Shown here piece by piece: positions 10,721-21,150 of a stretch of 64,000 bases of DNA (its first letter is position 1; every line of letters starts with the position of its first letter). Location: the NCBI GenBank assembly GCA_038373865.1, contig JAXGGA010001172.1:1-64000 (forward strand). Reading direction: 5' to 3'. The translations under genes were made by a program, and so were the position numbers. Below the pieces are notes generated by a model. The model searched no databases, was not told the origin of the DNA, and saw only the letters and a program-made list of their open reading frames with translations. This DNA comes from Uloborus plumipes. Its lineage: Eukaryota > Arthropoda > Arachnida > Araneae > Uloboridae.

Positions 10721-10858
10721 GGAGTTCATGACCACTGATCAAGTGTCTCCCGGCGGTTTTTTGTTCTTATATATGTACCTAAGCTCTGTACCAAATTTCA
10801 CACTGGTATCCGGAAGTGAAATATTTAGGCTGTTTTTGTCGCTAACTCCACAGACTAT

Positions 10859-11506
10859 CATCAGTGGCGTGTAGAACAAAAAAAATTCTTGCTCATATGC
10901 AGGACTTGATTAAAGGAATGTAAAAAAGGCTTCCGTGGAAATTGGAACATCAAGCGCCAAACGCTATGTGAAACGTTTAGGATGGAAGTAATAGGAAGGA
11001 TAGGAAGTAATAGGAGTAGATAGGAAGTTATGCCCAAAAGTTCGCTTTGAGGTATAGTGAAAACAAGAAAAATCCATATATGACTGACTTTTCCAGTGAT
11101 TTAGTGGAGGAAAACCCACTAAGAAGAAAAAAAAACTCTGCAAGACAAGAAATTTTGGATTGGCCGTCGACTCATATTTTTCTCTCTCTCTCTCTCTCTC
11201 TCTGGATATCTGAATAAAATTTTACAGCCAGCTTTCAATCAGCTAGGTAATTTAGAGTGTAGCTTAATAACTTGAAGTAACAGGGTTGTAATCCAAAATG
11301 AATTGAAATGTAACATTGATTGCATAGGAAGTTCATGGAATATGGATATAAGAAAATCTTTTGAATGATCCTTGATATAGAATTTCAATTGAGAGAGTTA
11401 AGTCGCATCGTTTTAGGCAGGACTTCATTAGAATAAGTAAATGGGGGAAAAAGCCACAAACAAGTTAGCACATTATAGGAACATAATATTTAGTTGTGAA
11501 ATTGTA
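10859..11506. other. Unassigned AT-rich sequence
   Basis: No gene is recognised. A (TC)n run lies at about 11180-11203 and a short internal duplication (GGATAGGAAGTAATAGGA) near 10990-11030. It separates the foldback element from a TTTACAG-rich MITE. Confidence 0.3.
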
Positions 11507-11864
11507 CACGGCAAAAAATGAACAGTTGTTTTTACAGTATAATACTGGCAGCCGAGGTTCCAATTTAAAACTGAAATACACAGTAATAAATTGTAAAACT
11601 AAGTAATTTTACAGTTTCTTATTGTAAAAACAACAGTATAATACTGGCAGCAGTGCTTCCAGTTTAAAACTATAAAATTCACGGTTATAAACTGTAAAAT
11701 TAGCAATTTTGCAGTTTATTATTGTAAAATTAACTATTTTACAGTTTAGTGCTGTAAATTAATTAAAAATTTTACAGTTTTTTATTGTAAAATTAGTAAT
11801 TTTTGCAGTTTATTACTATAAAATTAGCTGCATTATACTGTAAAAACAACATTCATTGTTTACA
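11507..11864. repeat. TTTACAG-rich MITE, copy 1
   Basis: The left end CACGGCAAAAAATGAAC and the right end ATTCATTGTTTACA are degraded inverted repeats. The interior is a set of short repeats based on GTAAAATTAGCAATTTTACAG and AGTATAATACTGGCAGC. TA borders both ends (11505-11506, about 11865-11866). A better preserved copy lies at 49426-49725. Confidence 0.65.
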
Positions 11865-12616
11865 TATTTATATCATGAAGGAAACGCTTTCATTTCAATA
11901 AAAAGAATGATAATTTTTAAGTAATAAATGAACTTTAATGAGAAAAGAGAAGTCCGTGCTGAACCGTCAATATTTACTTGAAGAAACGAAAAATTAGTTC
12001 AAAATCCCACCATTCATCATTCTTAAGCATTTACTCTATTTCTAGATTTCCTTAAGTAATCATTCAAATGACTGAACATATTTCACCCAATAAGAGACAG
12101 GTCCATGAAATGCAAAAAGTAAAAATGTAAAGATGTTCTTCAATTCTGAAAAATTGTAGATCCATTTCACTGGAGGCTACTGAAACGGAGAGAACTTTGA
12201 AAGAGTGAGTTTGAAAACAGCTCGACAGTGATCTTAAACTACTTTTTTTTTTTTTTTTTTTTGTCATTTACGAAATTGTATTTGGCTTGAACTATGGTCT
12301 TTTCTCAGTTAAATGCAAAGTTAATTCAACCTAAATTTATTTTGCAGTTAGATAGACTCTATCAACCCCTATATCTATCGACCTTATCGTATTTCATCGA
12401 GCCTTTTATTAATTTGAGGTAATTTTCTCATTTGGCAATAGGGAAGTTTTCGATATTTCAATTTTACTTTTGTAGAATAGAACAACATACATAAAAATCA
12501 TCGGTGAAAAAAATTTTGCGATACGACCAGTAGTTTTTTAAAATTTCATTGTTTTAAAATTCGGCGGTAGTGAATTTTTGTATTTTGTGTTTTGATAATA
12601 TCTAGTAGTCAAAGTA
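11865..12616. other. AT-rich intergenic stretch
   Basis: No gene is seen. It contains a 20-bp T-run at about 12242-12262 and otherwise unstructured AT-rich DNA. Confidence 0.3.
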
Positions 12617-13704
12617 TCTACTTATATTAAAAACCGAGTATCTATCTTTCTTTCTTTCTTTCTATCTTTCTTTCTAACTATCTATCTATGTCACGCTTCT
12701 TTCTCCTGAACGCCAATGAATTGAAAGTCGAACCAGGTACCGATAGATAGGTAATTTTTCAGGCTTCATTAGTTTCAATCTGTATAATTATACGATTTTA
12801 ATTAGCGAAGATATCAATTAATAAGTAGTCAAGTTTAAAGCGATTAAGCCTAATAAATGATTAAACTTCCAAGACATTTGTTTCTTACCGTTGCCATTTT
12901 TAAATAAAATCGTTAATTAAATTATTGAACTGCTTAAAATTCCAAGATATTTATTTCCTACCGTTGCCATTTTGAATTAAAACGTTAATTAAATTATTGA
13001 ACTATTTAAAATTCCAAGATATTTATTTCTTTCCGTTGCGATTTTAAATTAAAACGTTAATTAAATTGAACTTTTTAAAATGAAAGAGTGTTATTTTTTT
13101 CCATTGTCATTTTGAATACGTGTTATAACAAAGTTCTAACAATTGTTTTTATTCTAATTATTAATGACATATTTTTTCTCTGGTACCATTTTGAAAATGT
13201 GTTTTTAAATAAAATTGCAATTGCTGTTTTTAGAAGGGGCTTTTTTTGTCTGCGATCCAAATATTAAAAGAACTTTTTCGCTTAGAATTTTGCAATTAAT
13301 TTTACAGGAAGAAAGCTCTTTGGAAATAATTGTTTTTGGAAAGGAATTTTATTTGTTATTTAGGGAGAGTGCTAAGTATGCGCTACTTGACATCGTCTTT
13401 ATTTTTGAGGAAGCGTGGGCAAATAATTCGATTGATTCTTTGATGCAGGAAAGCTTTTTAGCGAGCCGCTTTAGCGGGGAGTAGTTTATTAAACTTTTCC
13501 TTGGTACTTTAAAGGCGAGCCGCCTTGGCGGCGAGTAGTTTATTGAAACTTTCCTCGCTACTGTAAAGGCGAGCCGCCTTGACGGCGAGTAAACTGTTTA
13601 AACTTTCCTCATTACTTTAAAGGCGAGCCGCCTTGGTGGCGAGTAGTTTTCTCAAACTGCCTTCACTACATTACAGCCCGTGCAACGCCGGGCCACGCAG
13701 CTAG
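12617..13704 (+). mobile_element. Helitron 1 of a head-to-tail trio (non-autonomous)
   Basis: It starts A^TCTACTTATATTAAAAACC at 12617 and ends CTAG at 13701-13704, preceded by the hairpin CCCGTGCAACGCCGGG (13677-13692). No Rep/helicase coding is present. A (CTTT)n/(CTAT)n tract lies near the 5' end, three AT-rich ~80-bp repeats (TTCCAAGATATTTATTTC...) at 12860-13080, and a 54-bp hairpin minisatellite near the 3' end. It is 1,088 bp long and serves as the 'empty' reference for Helitron 2. Confidence 0.85.
13461..13672 (+). repeat. 54-bp hairpin minisatellite (4 units) in Helitron 1
   Basis: Units begin at 13461, 13515, 13569 and 13623, each opening with GCGAGCCGCCTTGGCGGCGAG, which can fold as a GC hairpin (GCCGCC/GGCGGC), followed by TAGTTTATTGAAACTTTCCT. 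GC content is far above the surroundings. It lies about 30 bp from the Helitron 3' terminus. Confidence 0.9.
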
Positions 13705-13726
13705 TCTACTTATATTAAAAACCGAG

Positions 13727-13759
<33 letters not shown>

Positions 13760-14354
13760 ATCTTTCTTTCTAACTATCTATCTATGTCACGCTTCTTTCT
13801 CCTGAACGCCAATGAACTGAAAGTCGAACCAGGTACCGATAGATAGGTAATTTTTCAGGCTTCATTAGTTTCAGTTTATATAATTATACGATTTTAATTA
13901 GCGAAGATATCAATTAATAAGTAGTCAAGTTTAAAGCGATTAAGCCTAATAAATGATTAAACTTCCAAGACATTTCTTACCGTTGCCATTTTGAATAAAA
14001 ACGTTAATTAAATTATTGAACTGCTTAAAATTCCAAGATATTTATTTCTTACCGTTGCCATTTTGAATTAAAACGTTAATTAAATTATTGAACTATTTAA
14101 AATTCCAAGATATTTGTTTCTTTCCGTTGCGATTTTAAATTCGTTAATTAAATTGAACTTTTTAAAATGAAAGAGTGTTATTTTTTTCCATTGTCATTTG
14201 GAATACGTGTTATAACAAAGTTCTAACAATTGTTTTTATTCTAATTATTAATGACATATTTTTTCTCTGGTACCATTTTGAAAATGTGTTTTTAAATAAA
14301 ATTGCAATTGCTGTTTTTAGAAGGGGCTTTTTTTGGCTGCGATCCAAATATTAA

Positions 14355-14522
14355 GGCAGGAATTCAAGTGAAACACGGAAGATCGCAACTCACCAATGCA
14401 ATCGCAAATTCCAAAATTTGGATTCAAGTGAAACGAATTCACTTGAATTCGACTTACAGTAGCGGTTGCAATATGCGATCGCCTCGAAGCGACTGCAATG
14501 GTGTTTCACTTGAATTCGGCCC
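14355..14522. mobile_element. 168-bp PIF/Harbinger-like MITE
   Basis: The ends GGCAGGAATTCAAGTGAAAC and GTTTCACTTGAATTCGGCCC are inverted repeats, flanked by TAA at 14352-14354 and 14523-14525. Helitron 1 (near 13262-13272) holds the uninterrupted site with a single TAA, so insertion with a 3-bp duplication is seen directly. A 3-bp TAA/TTA duplication and GG-C ends point to PIF/Harbinger; the family is inference. Confidence 0.85.
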
Positions 14523-14554
14523 TAAAAGAACTTTTTCGTTTAGAATTTTGCAAT

Positions 14555-15970
14555 CACGGGACGCGGGAGCGTCCCGCCCCGCCAAGAAAACCAAATACAA
14601 GCCGCCAAGAAATTTCCGTCGCCAATAAAAATGTAAAAGAGCGACAAGGACTGTTTACGCGAGTAACCAAACCGGGGTTTTCACCCCTCTGTATCTCAGC
14701 CCCATAAAGATCCTTAGAGTTCATTTTTGGTATACTCAATCTCCAGCGGCCCCTGACGGCACATACTAAAGCAAAACATCCAGGACCCTCAGGGGGAGGG
14801 GTGATATATGTTATAAAATCGCTATTTTTCGCACTTTTTAAAAATTGTTTGACAGGGGTCCAGACTAAACGGTAACTCGGATTGAGCTCTCATTTTGCAC
14901 CCACATTTATTTTGTCCCAAAGCTCGGCATAGGGGGTTTTTCGACCCCCCACCCCCTCCCCCCTCGTTTTTATTTTTCGAATCTTTTCCCCCCGGGGTCT
15001 TTAGTGTTGATTTTTGGTATGAATATTCTCGATGAGACATTGAGGACGTTTTCCCAAAATTTACCCCCGGGGTCATCGCACCCCGGAGTTATTAATGCTT
15101 AAAATTGGTCCGATTTCTATCTACTAGCTCTGTTCAACATCTGAGCATTTATGTTGTCATTGTTGGGCGGCGAGGAAAGAAAACTCAATGATTGAAATTT
15201 CATCTGTTGCCAGTTTCTATTTGTTAACAAATAAAATATTTGTAATTGATTTTATTGCATAAGGCTTTTAAAAGGGATCTTCAATTTAGTTCATTTTAAT
15301 ATGAGATCGGCAGTAAGGGTTGGGGTTTTTTGTTTAAACTTTTAATTTAATCGTAGTATTGTTAGCAACTAGCTTTGTTTTGCGTCAGTTCGGGTGGTAC
15401 ATTGTGATTGATTTCAAATTTATCCTAGACTGAAGAAGATCCTTGAACTTTTGCACCAAATGGGGGCATGCCAAGAAAACCACATATGTCGGACCGCCAA
15501 GAAAAATGTTGAAGGGAAAAAAAACATGCAAAATAAATTTTGAAGAGAAAAAAAAAAAAACAGGCAAAGAAATAATATTAATGCAAAAACATGTGATATC
15601 TCCCCAAAAACAACAGTGTTGTAAAAAAATCCCCCGCCAAGAAAACCTTAAATACTCAGCCTTAAAAAGTTATGATATCGAGTTTTCCCGCCAAGTTTGT
15701 GCCAAACTACAACTAACTTGTATGTATAGTTCTTTTAAATTGTTTTCAGTCCTGCCAGGCGGGAAGTTTTACTCATTAAGCAACCACCTCACAAGACAAA
15801 GCTTTCCGCCTGGCAAAACTGAAAACAATTTAAAAGAACTATACATACAGGTTAGTTGTAGTTTGGCACAAACTTGGCGGGAAAACTCGATATCATAACT
15901 TTTTAAGGCTGAGTATTTAAGGTTTTCTTGGCGGGGGATTTTTTTACAACACTGTTGTTTTTGGGGAGAT
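14555..15970. mobile_element. 1.4-kb insert in Helitron 2 with foldback end
   Basis: Comparison with Helitron 1 (GAATTTTGCAAT^TAATTTTACAGG) places the insert between 14554 and 15971, with at most AT duplicated. The motif CGCCAAGAAAA recurs near 14580, 15472, 15505 and 15637 and inverted near 15930. G/C runs at 14930-15080 give chance ORFs. No transposase is recognised. It could be several nested pieces or filler acquired by the Helitron. Confidence 0.55.
15598..15970. repeat. 373-bp near-perfect palindrome (170-bp arms)
   Basis: 15598-15768 is the reverse complement of about 15801-15970: ATCTCCCCAAAAACAACAG at the left matches CTGTTGTTTTTGGGGAGAT at the right, through to CTGCCAGGCGG/CCGCCTGGCA by the ~32-bp loop. 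Arms contain CCCGCCAAG twice. A 151-codon frame crosses it but is explained by the repeat. The arms are little diverged, so it is young or kept alike by gene conversion. Confidence 0.88.
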
Positions 15971-16134
15971 TAATTTTACAGGAAGAAAGCGGTTTGTAAA
16001 TAATTATTTTTGGAAAGGAATTTTATTTGTTATTTAGGGAGAGTGCTAAGTATGCGCTACTTGACATCGTCTTTATTTTTGAGGAAGCATGTGCAAATAA
16101 TTCGATTGATTCTTTGATGCAGGAAAGCTTTTTA

Positions 16135-16346
16135 GCGAGCCGCTTTATCGGGGAGTAGTTTATTAAACTTTTCCTTGGTACTTTAAAGGCGAGCCGCCTT
16201 GGCGGCGAGTAGTTTTTTGAAACTTTCCTCGCTACTGTAAAGGCGAGCCGCCTTGACGGCGAGTAAACTGTTTAAACTTTCCTCATTACTTTAAAGGCGA
16301 GTCGCCTTGGTGGCGAGTAGTTTTCTCAAACTGCCTTCACTACATT
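16135..16346 (+). repeat. 54-bp hairpin minisatellite in Helitron 2
   Basis: Same four-unit array as in Helitron 1 with a few substitutions (GCTTTATCGGGG for GCTTTAGCGGGG in unit 1; AGTCGCC for AGCCGCC in unit 4). Unit number and order are conserved, so the array predates the separation of the two copies. Confidence 0.88.
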
Positions 16347-16378
16347 ACAGCCCGTGCAACGCCGGGCCACGCAGCTAG

Positions 16379-17102
16379 TCTCCATATATTATTTCTCTAA
16401 GCCGAATCCTATACCCGGTCGAAACTCGCTCATTTCTTTATCGAATTGCAAGAAAATTTATGATTTTGAAGCTTTTCCCGCGGGCTATTGACGAAAATTA
16501 GACCCACCCTCTAAAAAGTGTCGGTTCGTTTTTTATTCGAACTTCAATTTTTGGGCACAAAATTGACTCTATCTAGCGAAATAATTGTCGTATCGTCTCC
16601 ATTTTGATTTCATTCGAAAGATTAAAAAAAATGCGTTCTTTAGAACGTTTCTCCGCTAGCGCCGCGTAACGAGAATCTCGAAAATCCACGTTTAAGCGAC
16701 TTATAAGCGATTGAAGTTTGAAAAAGTTAAATTTTTTGCTCAACTGTCAAAATCGTTACATTGTTGTTCAAATCAATTTTAAATGCGACATTTCAAGCCA
16801 AGGCTTAGCTCGGTAAACCTTAATTGTAACTTTTATTGTTTCAAAATACTATGGTAGTTTTGCGATAACGTTAGTATTTAGTTTAGTAGTAGCCTTGGGT
16901 ATTTGATTTTAATATAGGGTATCACTTTTGTAGTAGTTGTAAAAGTGAACGTGTCTTTGATCTCTTTGAAAAGTTGTCAGAACGACGGCAGTAGATGGCG
17001 ATGTTGTGCAAATGAAGCCAATAAAAGTTGTCGTATTAAATTTTAAGTTTTTTTTTCTTTTTTTTTTTTTTTTTTTTGCGGAATTCCGCACGGGTCACCT
17101 AG
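16379..17102 (+). mobile_element. Helitron 3 of the trio (different family)
   Basis: It begins TCTCCATATATTATTTCTCT immediately after the CTAG of Helitron 2 and ends CTAG at 17099-17102 followed by host T. The 3' hairpin is the perfect palindrome GCGGAATTCCGC (17078-17089), then ACGGGTCAC and CTAG. The body differs from Helitrons 1 and 2, so this is a second family sharing an exact junction. Confidence 0.82.
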
Positions 17103-17749
17103 TGAATATTTAATAGGTTGAAACTTTCCTATTTTCACATGTGACACAAATTTATATTTTTATTCCTAGTAAAAATCTGAAACTTTCAATTTCATATTCT
17201 TAAGAGGGGAAAAGAATGAAAATCATAGAAGGTATTCACATTTTAAGTTTTAAAGCTGTGTTTGACTCACTCCATAGAAGAACATCCAATGATCCCTGGA
17301 TTATCTGCGCCATACTAATTCGTCGTTACAGATTCTTACTATGATTCTCTCCCGTAATTGACGAAACAAAAAAAACTCCCATTTAAAAACTTTTTGTGTC
17401 ATGCTGTTATTAACAACAAAAGCTTCAGCGTAGTGAAAAAGACCTACCTTACACTTGGTTAATATAACGGGCCGAGAAGGAAGTGTGCTTACCAGGAAAC
17501 TATACGACAGTGCAATCGTAGAAAAAAATTACATTAGTAGCAATTGAAAGAACGTATCAAATCATGTTTTTGGATGTATAAGTTATTTGCTCTTGTGCCC
17601 TCGTTATCAAAATTTAAAGTCTGAAAGTCTGCCCAAATTTCCACAATAGTCACCAGAGTTGGAGAGTTTCAGTAAGTAATGGAAGACATCTCATACGCAG
17701 TTTAAAGTTGACACTTTTCTTAACATTTCAGCACATTTCAAGACCTTAT

Positions 17750-18514
17750 TACTTCCTTTTACGTAGTAACGGAAGTATTGTGATCGCGAAAAAAAAAAAA
17801 AAAAAAAATCACTCAAATTTGAGTCTAAATTTTGATTTTGCTCACCCCGAATGAATGTTCAGTAGTTTTTTCGACCTGTCAGCACGTGCATATGTACCTA
17901 TCAACATATAAGCAGCCGAAAAATCCTTTTCAACCACCCATGAGTTAATTACGACGAGTTTTTTCGCGACGTCTGTATGTACGTATGTGCGTATGTATGT
18001 ATGTGTGTCGCATAACTCAAAAACTATATGCCGTAGAAGCTTCTAGCTTGGTATGTAGGCTCTGGAGGATGGTTCTAGTTGTGCACCTCCCCTTGTGGTT
18101 GCATTCGAATGTCCCAAGGGTGTTTTACCCCTTTTTGGGGTAAATCAGTGTTAATTTCAATGCAGACTCAAGTGATATGAATTGGCGCGACCACTTGGCG
18201 ATATGTCGCCAAGCTTTTGGTCGCCAAGTGTTTTACGCCGGCGACAAATTTGGCGAAAAAATTATTTTTTGAATTTGGGTTCAACTTGGCGCAATTGGCG
18301 ATATTTTGCGAAAAATTCACTGAATGATATTAAAATCAGCAATATTTAGAAAATTAACCATTGTAAAATATTTTTTGCATTGTTTCGTGGCAGATTAGGG
18401 GAGTAAATATTTGAATTGTTACCTTGCTCACTCCAAGCACTTTTTTTAACACTTAAGGCAACTACTAAGAAATTTACACGCAAAAGGAAGTAGTGTGGGG
18501 TCCATACCAGATTT
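17750..18514 (+). repeat. ACTTCC/TTGGCGA interspersed repeat, copy A
   Basis: It starts ACTTCCTTTTACGTAGTAA, itself part of a hairpin (ACTTCC...GGAAGT), and ends CGCAAAAGGAAGTAGTGTGGGGTCCATACCAG. Ends form an inverted repeat ACTTCCTTTTACG/CGTAAAAGGAAGT. The 18180-18310 part is dense in TTGGCGA and its complement. A run of (TATG)n lies at 17980-18005. No coding is seen; class unknown. Confidence 0.75.
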
Positions 18515-18668
18515 TATTGATAACGATTTGACAAAGGTAAAATTGTTTTGCCTCAAACCTTTTTCATTATTACACTAGTCGACTGATTGCCCGGTAATTA
18601 GCGTTAGGAAAACTGCAGCTTAAAGCGGTGTACGAGTTACTGTGATATGATGAGAGGAAGAGCTTTTA

Positions 18669-18991
18669 GAGCATTCACATTACGACCGTTCCGTCCGAAC
18701 GAAGTAGTTTTACGGACGTGATGGACGGAGGTGAAAAATTTCGAGCATTCGCACCAGCTCCGTCCGAAAGTCACGTGACGGTATTCCCCCATGAGAGCGC
18801 GCACCTGGCGAGAGCCAATGAAATCGCTACCAAAAAATCTGGACGGCTATCGGCGCCGACGACATCCAGCATTCTAGAACGGTGACGGGAGCCGATGATT
18901 CGGTGTGCTGTCACGGCAACGGATTCCGAAAACCAGTTTCGCAGCGGAAAATTCGGTTCAGACGGCTGGATCGGTCGTAATGTGAATAGCC
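18669..18991. repeat. GC-rich inverted-repeat MITE
   Basis: The left end GCATTCACATTACGACCG is matched by CGGTCGTAATGTGAATAGC at the right, and CCGTCCGAA/TTCRGACGG lies just inside each. An internal near-repeat of the left end occurs at about 18743 (GAGCATTCGCACCAGCTCCG). The chance 100-codon minus-strand frame here is not a gene. It sits between repeat copies A and B; no target duplication could be fixed. Confidence 0.65.
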
Positions 18992-19270
18992 TTTGGACTG
19001 AATTTCTTTCGTTATTGGCTATTCCGAAAGATAACGTCCATGCCCTGACTGGGGGTTGAGATCCCTTGATCATTGGACTGGAGTTTTGTATTCAGATACT
19101 CAAGGAGATTACGATTAACCTCCAGAACTCTTGGTTTCAAGCTACATTGTAAATCCTTATAGTATGCTACAAGAATGCAATGAATACTATGAAACAAAAA
19201 CGCACCAAAGAAAAAAAAATCTGGTTACACTATCGTTTATATTCCGTTGCTTATGCGCGGTCTAGATTTT

Positions 19271-20051
19271 TACTTCCTTTTACGTAGTAAAGGAAGTGTT
19301 GTGATTGCAAAAAAAAAAAAATTCACTCAAATTTGGGTCTAAATTTTGATTTTGCTCACCCCCGAATGAATGTTGAGTCGTTTTTTCGACCTGTCAGCAC
19401 GTGCATATGTACCTACCAACATATAACCAGCCGAAAAATCCTTTTCAACCACCCCGAGTTAATTACGACGAGTTTTCTCGTGACGTCTGTATGTACGTAT
19501 GTATGTGCGTATGTATGTATGTGTCGCATAACTCAAAAACTATATGCCGTAGAAGCTTCTAGTTTGGTATGTAGGCTCTGAGGGGGTCTAGTTGTGCACC
19601 TCCCTTGTGGTTGCATTCGAATGTTCCCAAGGGGTGTTTTACCCCTTTTTGGGGTAAATCAGTGTTAATTTCAATGCAGACTTAAGTGATATGAATTGGC
19701 GCGACCACTTGGCGATATATCGCCAAGCTTTTGGTCGCCAAGTGTTTGACGCCAACTTGGCGACATATCGCCAAGTTGGCGACAAATTTGGCGAAAAAAT
19801 TATTTTTTGAATTTGGGTTCAATTTGGCGCTATTGGCGATATTTTGCGAAAAATCCACTGAATGATATTAAAATCGGCGATATTTAGAAAATTAATCATT
19901 GTAAAACATTTTTTTGCATTGTTTCGTGGCAAACTAGGGGTGTAAATGTTTGAATTGTTATCTTGCTCACTCCAAGCACTATTTTAACACTTAAGGCATC
20001 TACTAAGAAATTTACACGTAAAAGGAAGTAGTGTGGGGTCCATACCAGATT
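19271..20051 (+). repeat. ACTTCC/TTGGCGA interspersed repeat, copy B
   Basis: Full-length copy in the same orientation as copy A, from ACTTCCTTTTACGTAGTAAA to GGGGTCCATACCAG. It best shows the internal palindromes TTGGCGATATATCGCCAA (about 19708) and TTGGCGACATATCGCCAA (about 19756), and repeated ACTTGGCGA blocks at 19700-19800. Flanks do not show a convincing duplication. Confidence 0.78.
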
Positions 20052-20379
20052 TTTTTCATGAAGTTAAAATGTGAGTATCACAATAGTTTGTCAATCAAAA
20101 TATATATGTTGCTTCTTGAGAACTTGTTCTTTTGCGCAAAGCAGGCTGAGCAACCAATACACAGCACTTATGAATAATTAACGCTGATTAGGTATAAAGA
20201 GATGGGTAGCACGAGCGCTACACAAGTAATATTTCGGTTCCACCCAACTGTTTTAGATATGATCTAAAATAAGCTTGCAAATATTATTCAATGGACCAAA
20301 AAAAGTGGCTCATCATTTCCCCAGTTATCAAACAGCGAAATCCTTCGAGATGGGTCACGAAACGAAATGAGTTGAGAAA

Positions 20380-21150
20380 TCCTCACATCCAGGGAGCGGC
20401 ATTCACACATCTGCCAACAATCGCCTCGCATTCCAGATTTCTCGCGATCCCCCCCTCAATTCTCCTCTTTAGCGGGGAGAGCAGTCGAGGTGTCGATTTT
20501 GGCAGGCCGATGCGTCGACGTGGGCAAGAGGGTCGCGGCCCATCATTATGGAAATTTCCCTCCTCGGCAAAAAGACGCGATGAAAAGCATCCGCGCCACA
20601 CCATATAATAAGCCGTCCAGGGGGCAGCCAGGCTTGTCAGTGCCCCTTCGGTGTAATTGCGCTCCTCGCTTCGCCATTTATCTCCATTATAATTCCCCGA
20701 TACCCTACACTTAGCGCACAGATTTTCGGTGAGTAACGAGGCCCCGGGACGATATTCACGGCTTTGGGTCGATCGTTTTTGTTGGCTTTTTTCTTCCTCT
20801 CCATCAGATTGTTTGGGGCTGGGTGATAATAAAGTGTTCTTAATGATCCGATGTCCCCCCTTTCTGCTAATGAATACCCCCCCCCTCTGCCGCGTCCGCG
20901 TGAAACTTCGCCTTATACTGTTTGTCTTTCTTTGATCAAGAATATAGAAGGAGACAAGGTAAATAGCCGAAATAGATCATCATTCGTATCGGCCCCAATT
21001 TTCTCATAAACGGCGGCGGCTCATTTGCCTTGTCGTAATCACCGGGGTTATCTGATCCGGCACCTCTTTAATCCGAGAGAAATGGGAATCTCCACACTCG
21101 CATTAAGTGGGGCGTTTCGAATCATTCGTTCTTAATTTCAGCATATCTTC
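20380..21150. other. GC-richer unique island, candidate regulatory DNA
   Basis: The base composition jumps well above the neighbourhood and the sequence is complex, with no inverted ends. Homeodomain-type TAAT motifs occur (TGTAATTGCGC near 20652, TTATAATTCC near 20690) together with TTATCTGATCC near 21048. Several frames are open by chance because of GC content, none resembling a known protein. It may be a conserved non-coding element of the Gbx locus; comparison with other species is needed to say so. Confidence 0.3.

Larger units (their letters stand above)
7475..10858. mobile_element. 3.4-kb foldback element with subterminal tandem arrays
   Basis: The outermost ends ATAGTCCGTGGAGTTAG (7475) and CTAACTCCACAGACTAT (to 10858) are inverted repeats. 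The inversion continues through TTTCACTTCCGGATACCAG and through AACGCCGGGAGACACTTGATC. Inside each end is an array of the same ~172-bp unit: about 14 units forward to 10018, then about 4 inverted units. Asymmetric inverted arrays with unique termini recall Foldback/Galileo-type elements. No ORF and no clear target duplication were found. A bare satellite is less likely because the termini are unique and inverted. Confidence 0.75.
13705..16378 (+). mobile_element. Helitron 2 of the trio (same family, with insertions)
   Basis: It begins TCTACTTATATT directly after the CTAG of Helitron 1, with no bases between, and ends CTAG at 16375-16378 with the same 3' hairpin. It is collinear with Helitron 1 except for two insertions: a 168-bp MITE at 14355-14522 and a ~1.4-kb block at 14555-15970. 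Sequence identity outside these is high, indicating recent divergence. Confidence 0.85.

Noticed and set aside
12650..12690. (CTTT)n/(CTAT)n tract as a possible regulatory element
   Set aside because: It is a microsatellite at the Helitron 5' end, present with different length in the sister copy.
13215..13484. 89-codon frame shared by two Helitron copies (13215 and 14302)
   Set aside because: The shared start comes from Helitron homology; the frames diverge after the MITE insertion and carry no Rep or helicase motif.
15443..15898. 151-codon open frame
   Set aside because: It runs through both arms of the 373-bp palindrome, has no domain, and its sequence is explained by the inverted repeat.
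18771..19073. 100-codon minus-strand frame
   Set aside because: It lies mostly in a GC-rich MITE and runs into unrelated flanking DNA; no protein family is recognised.
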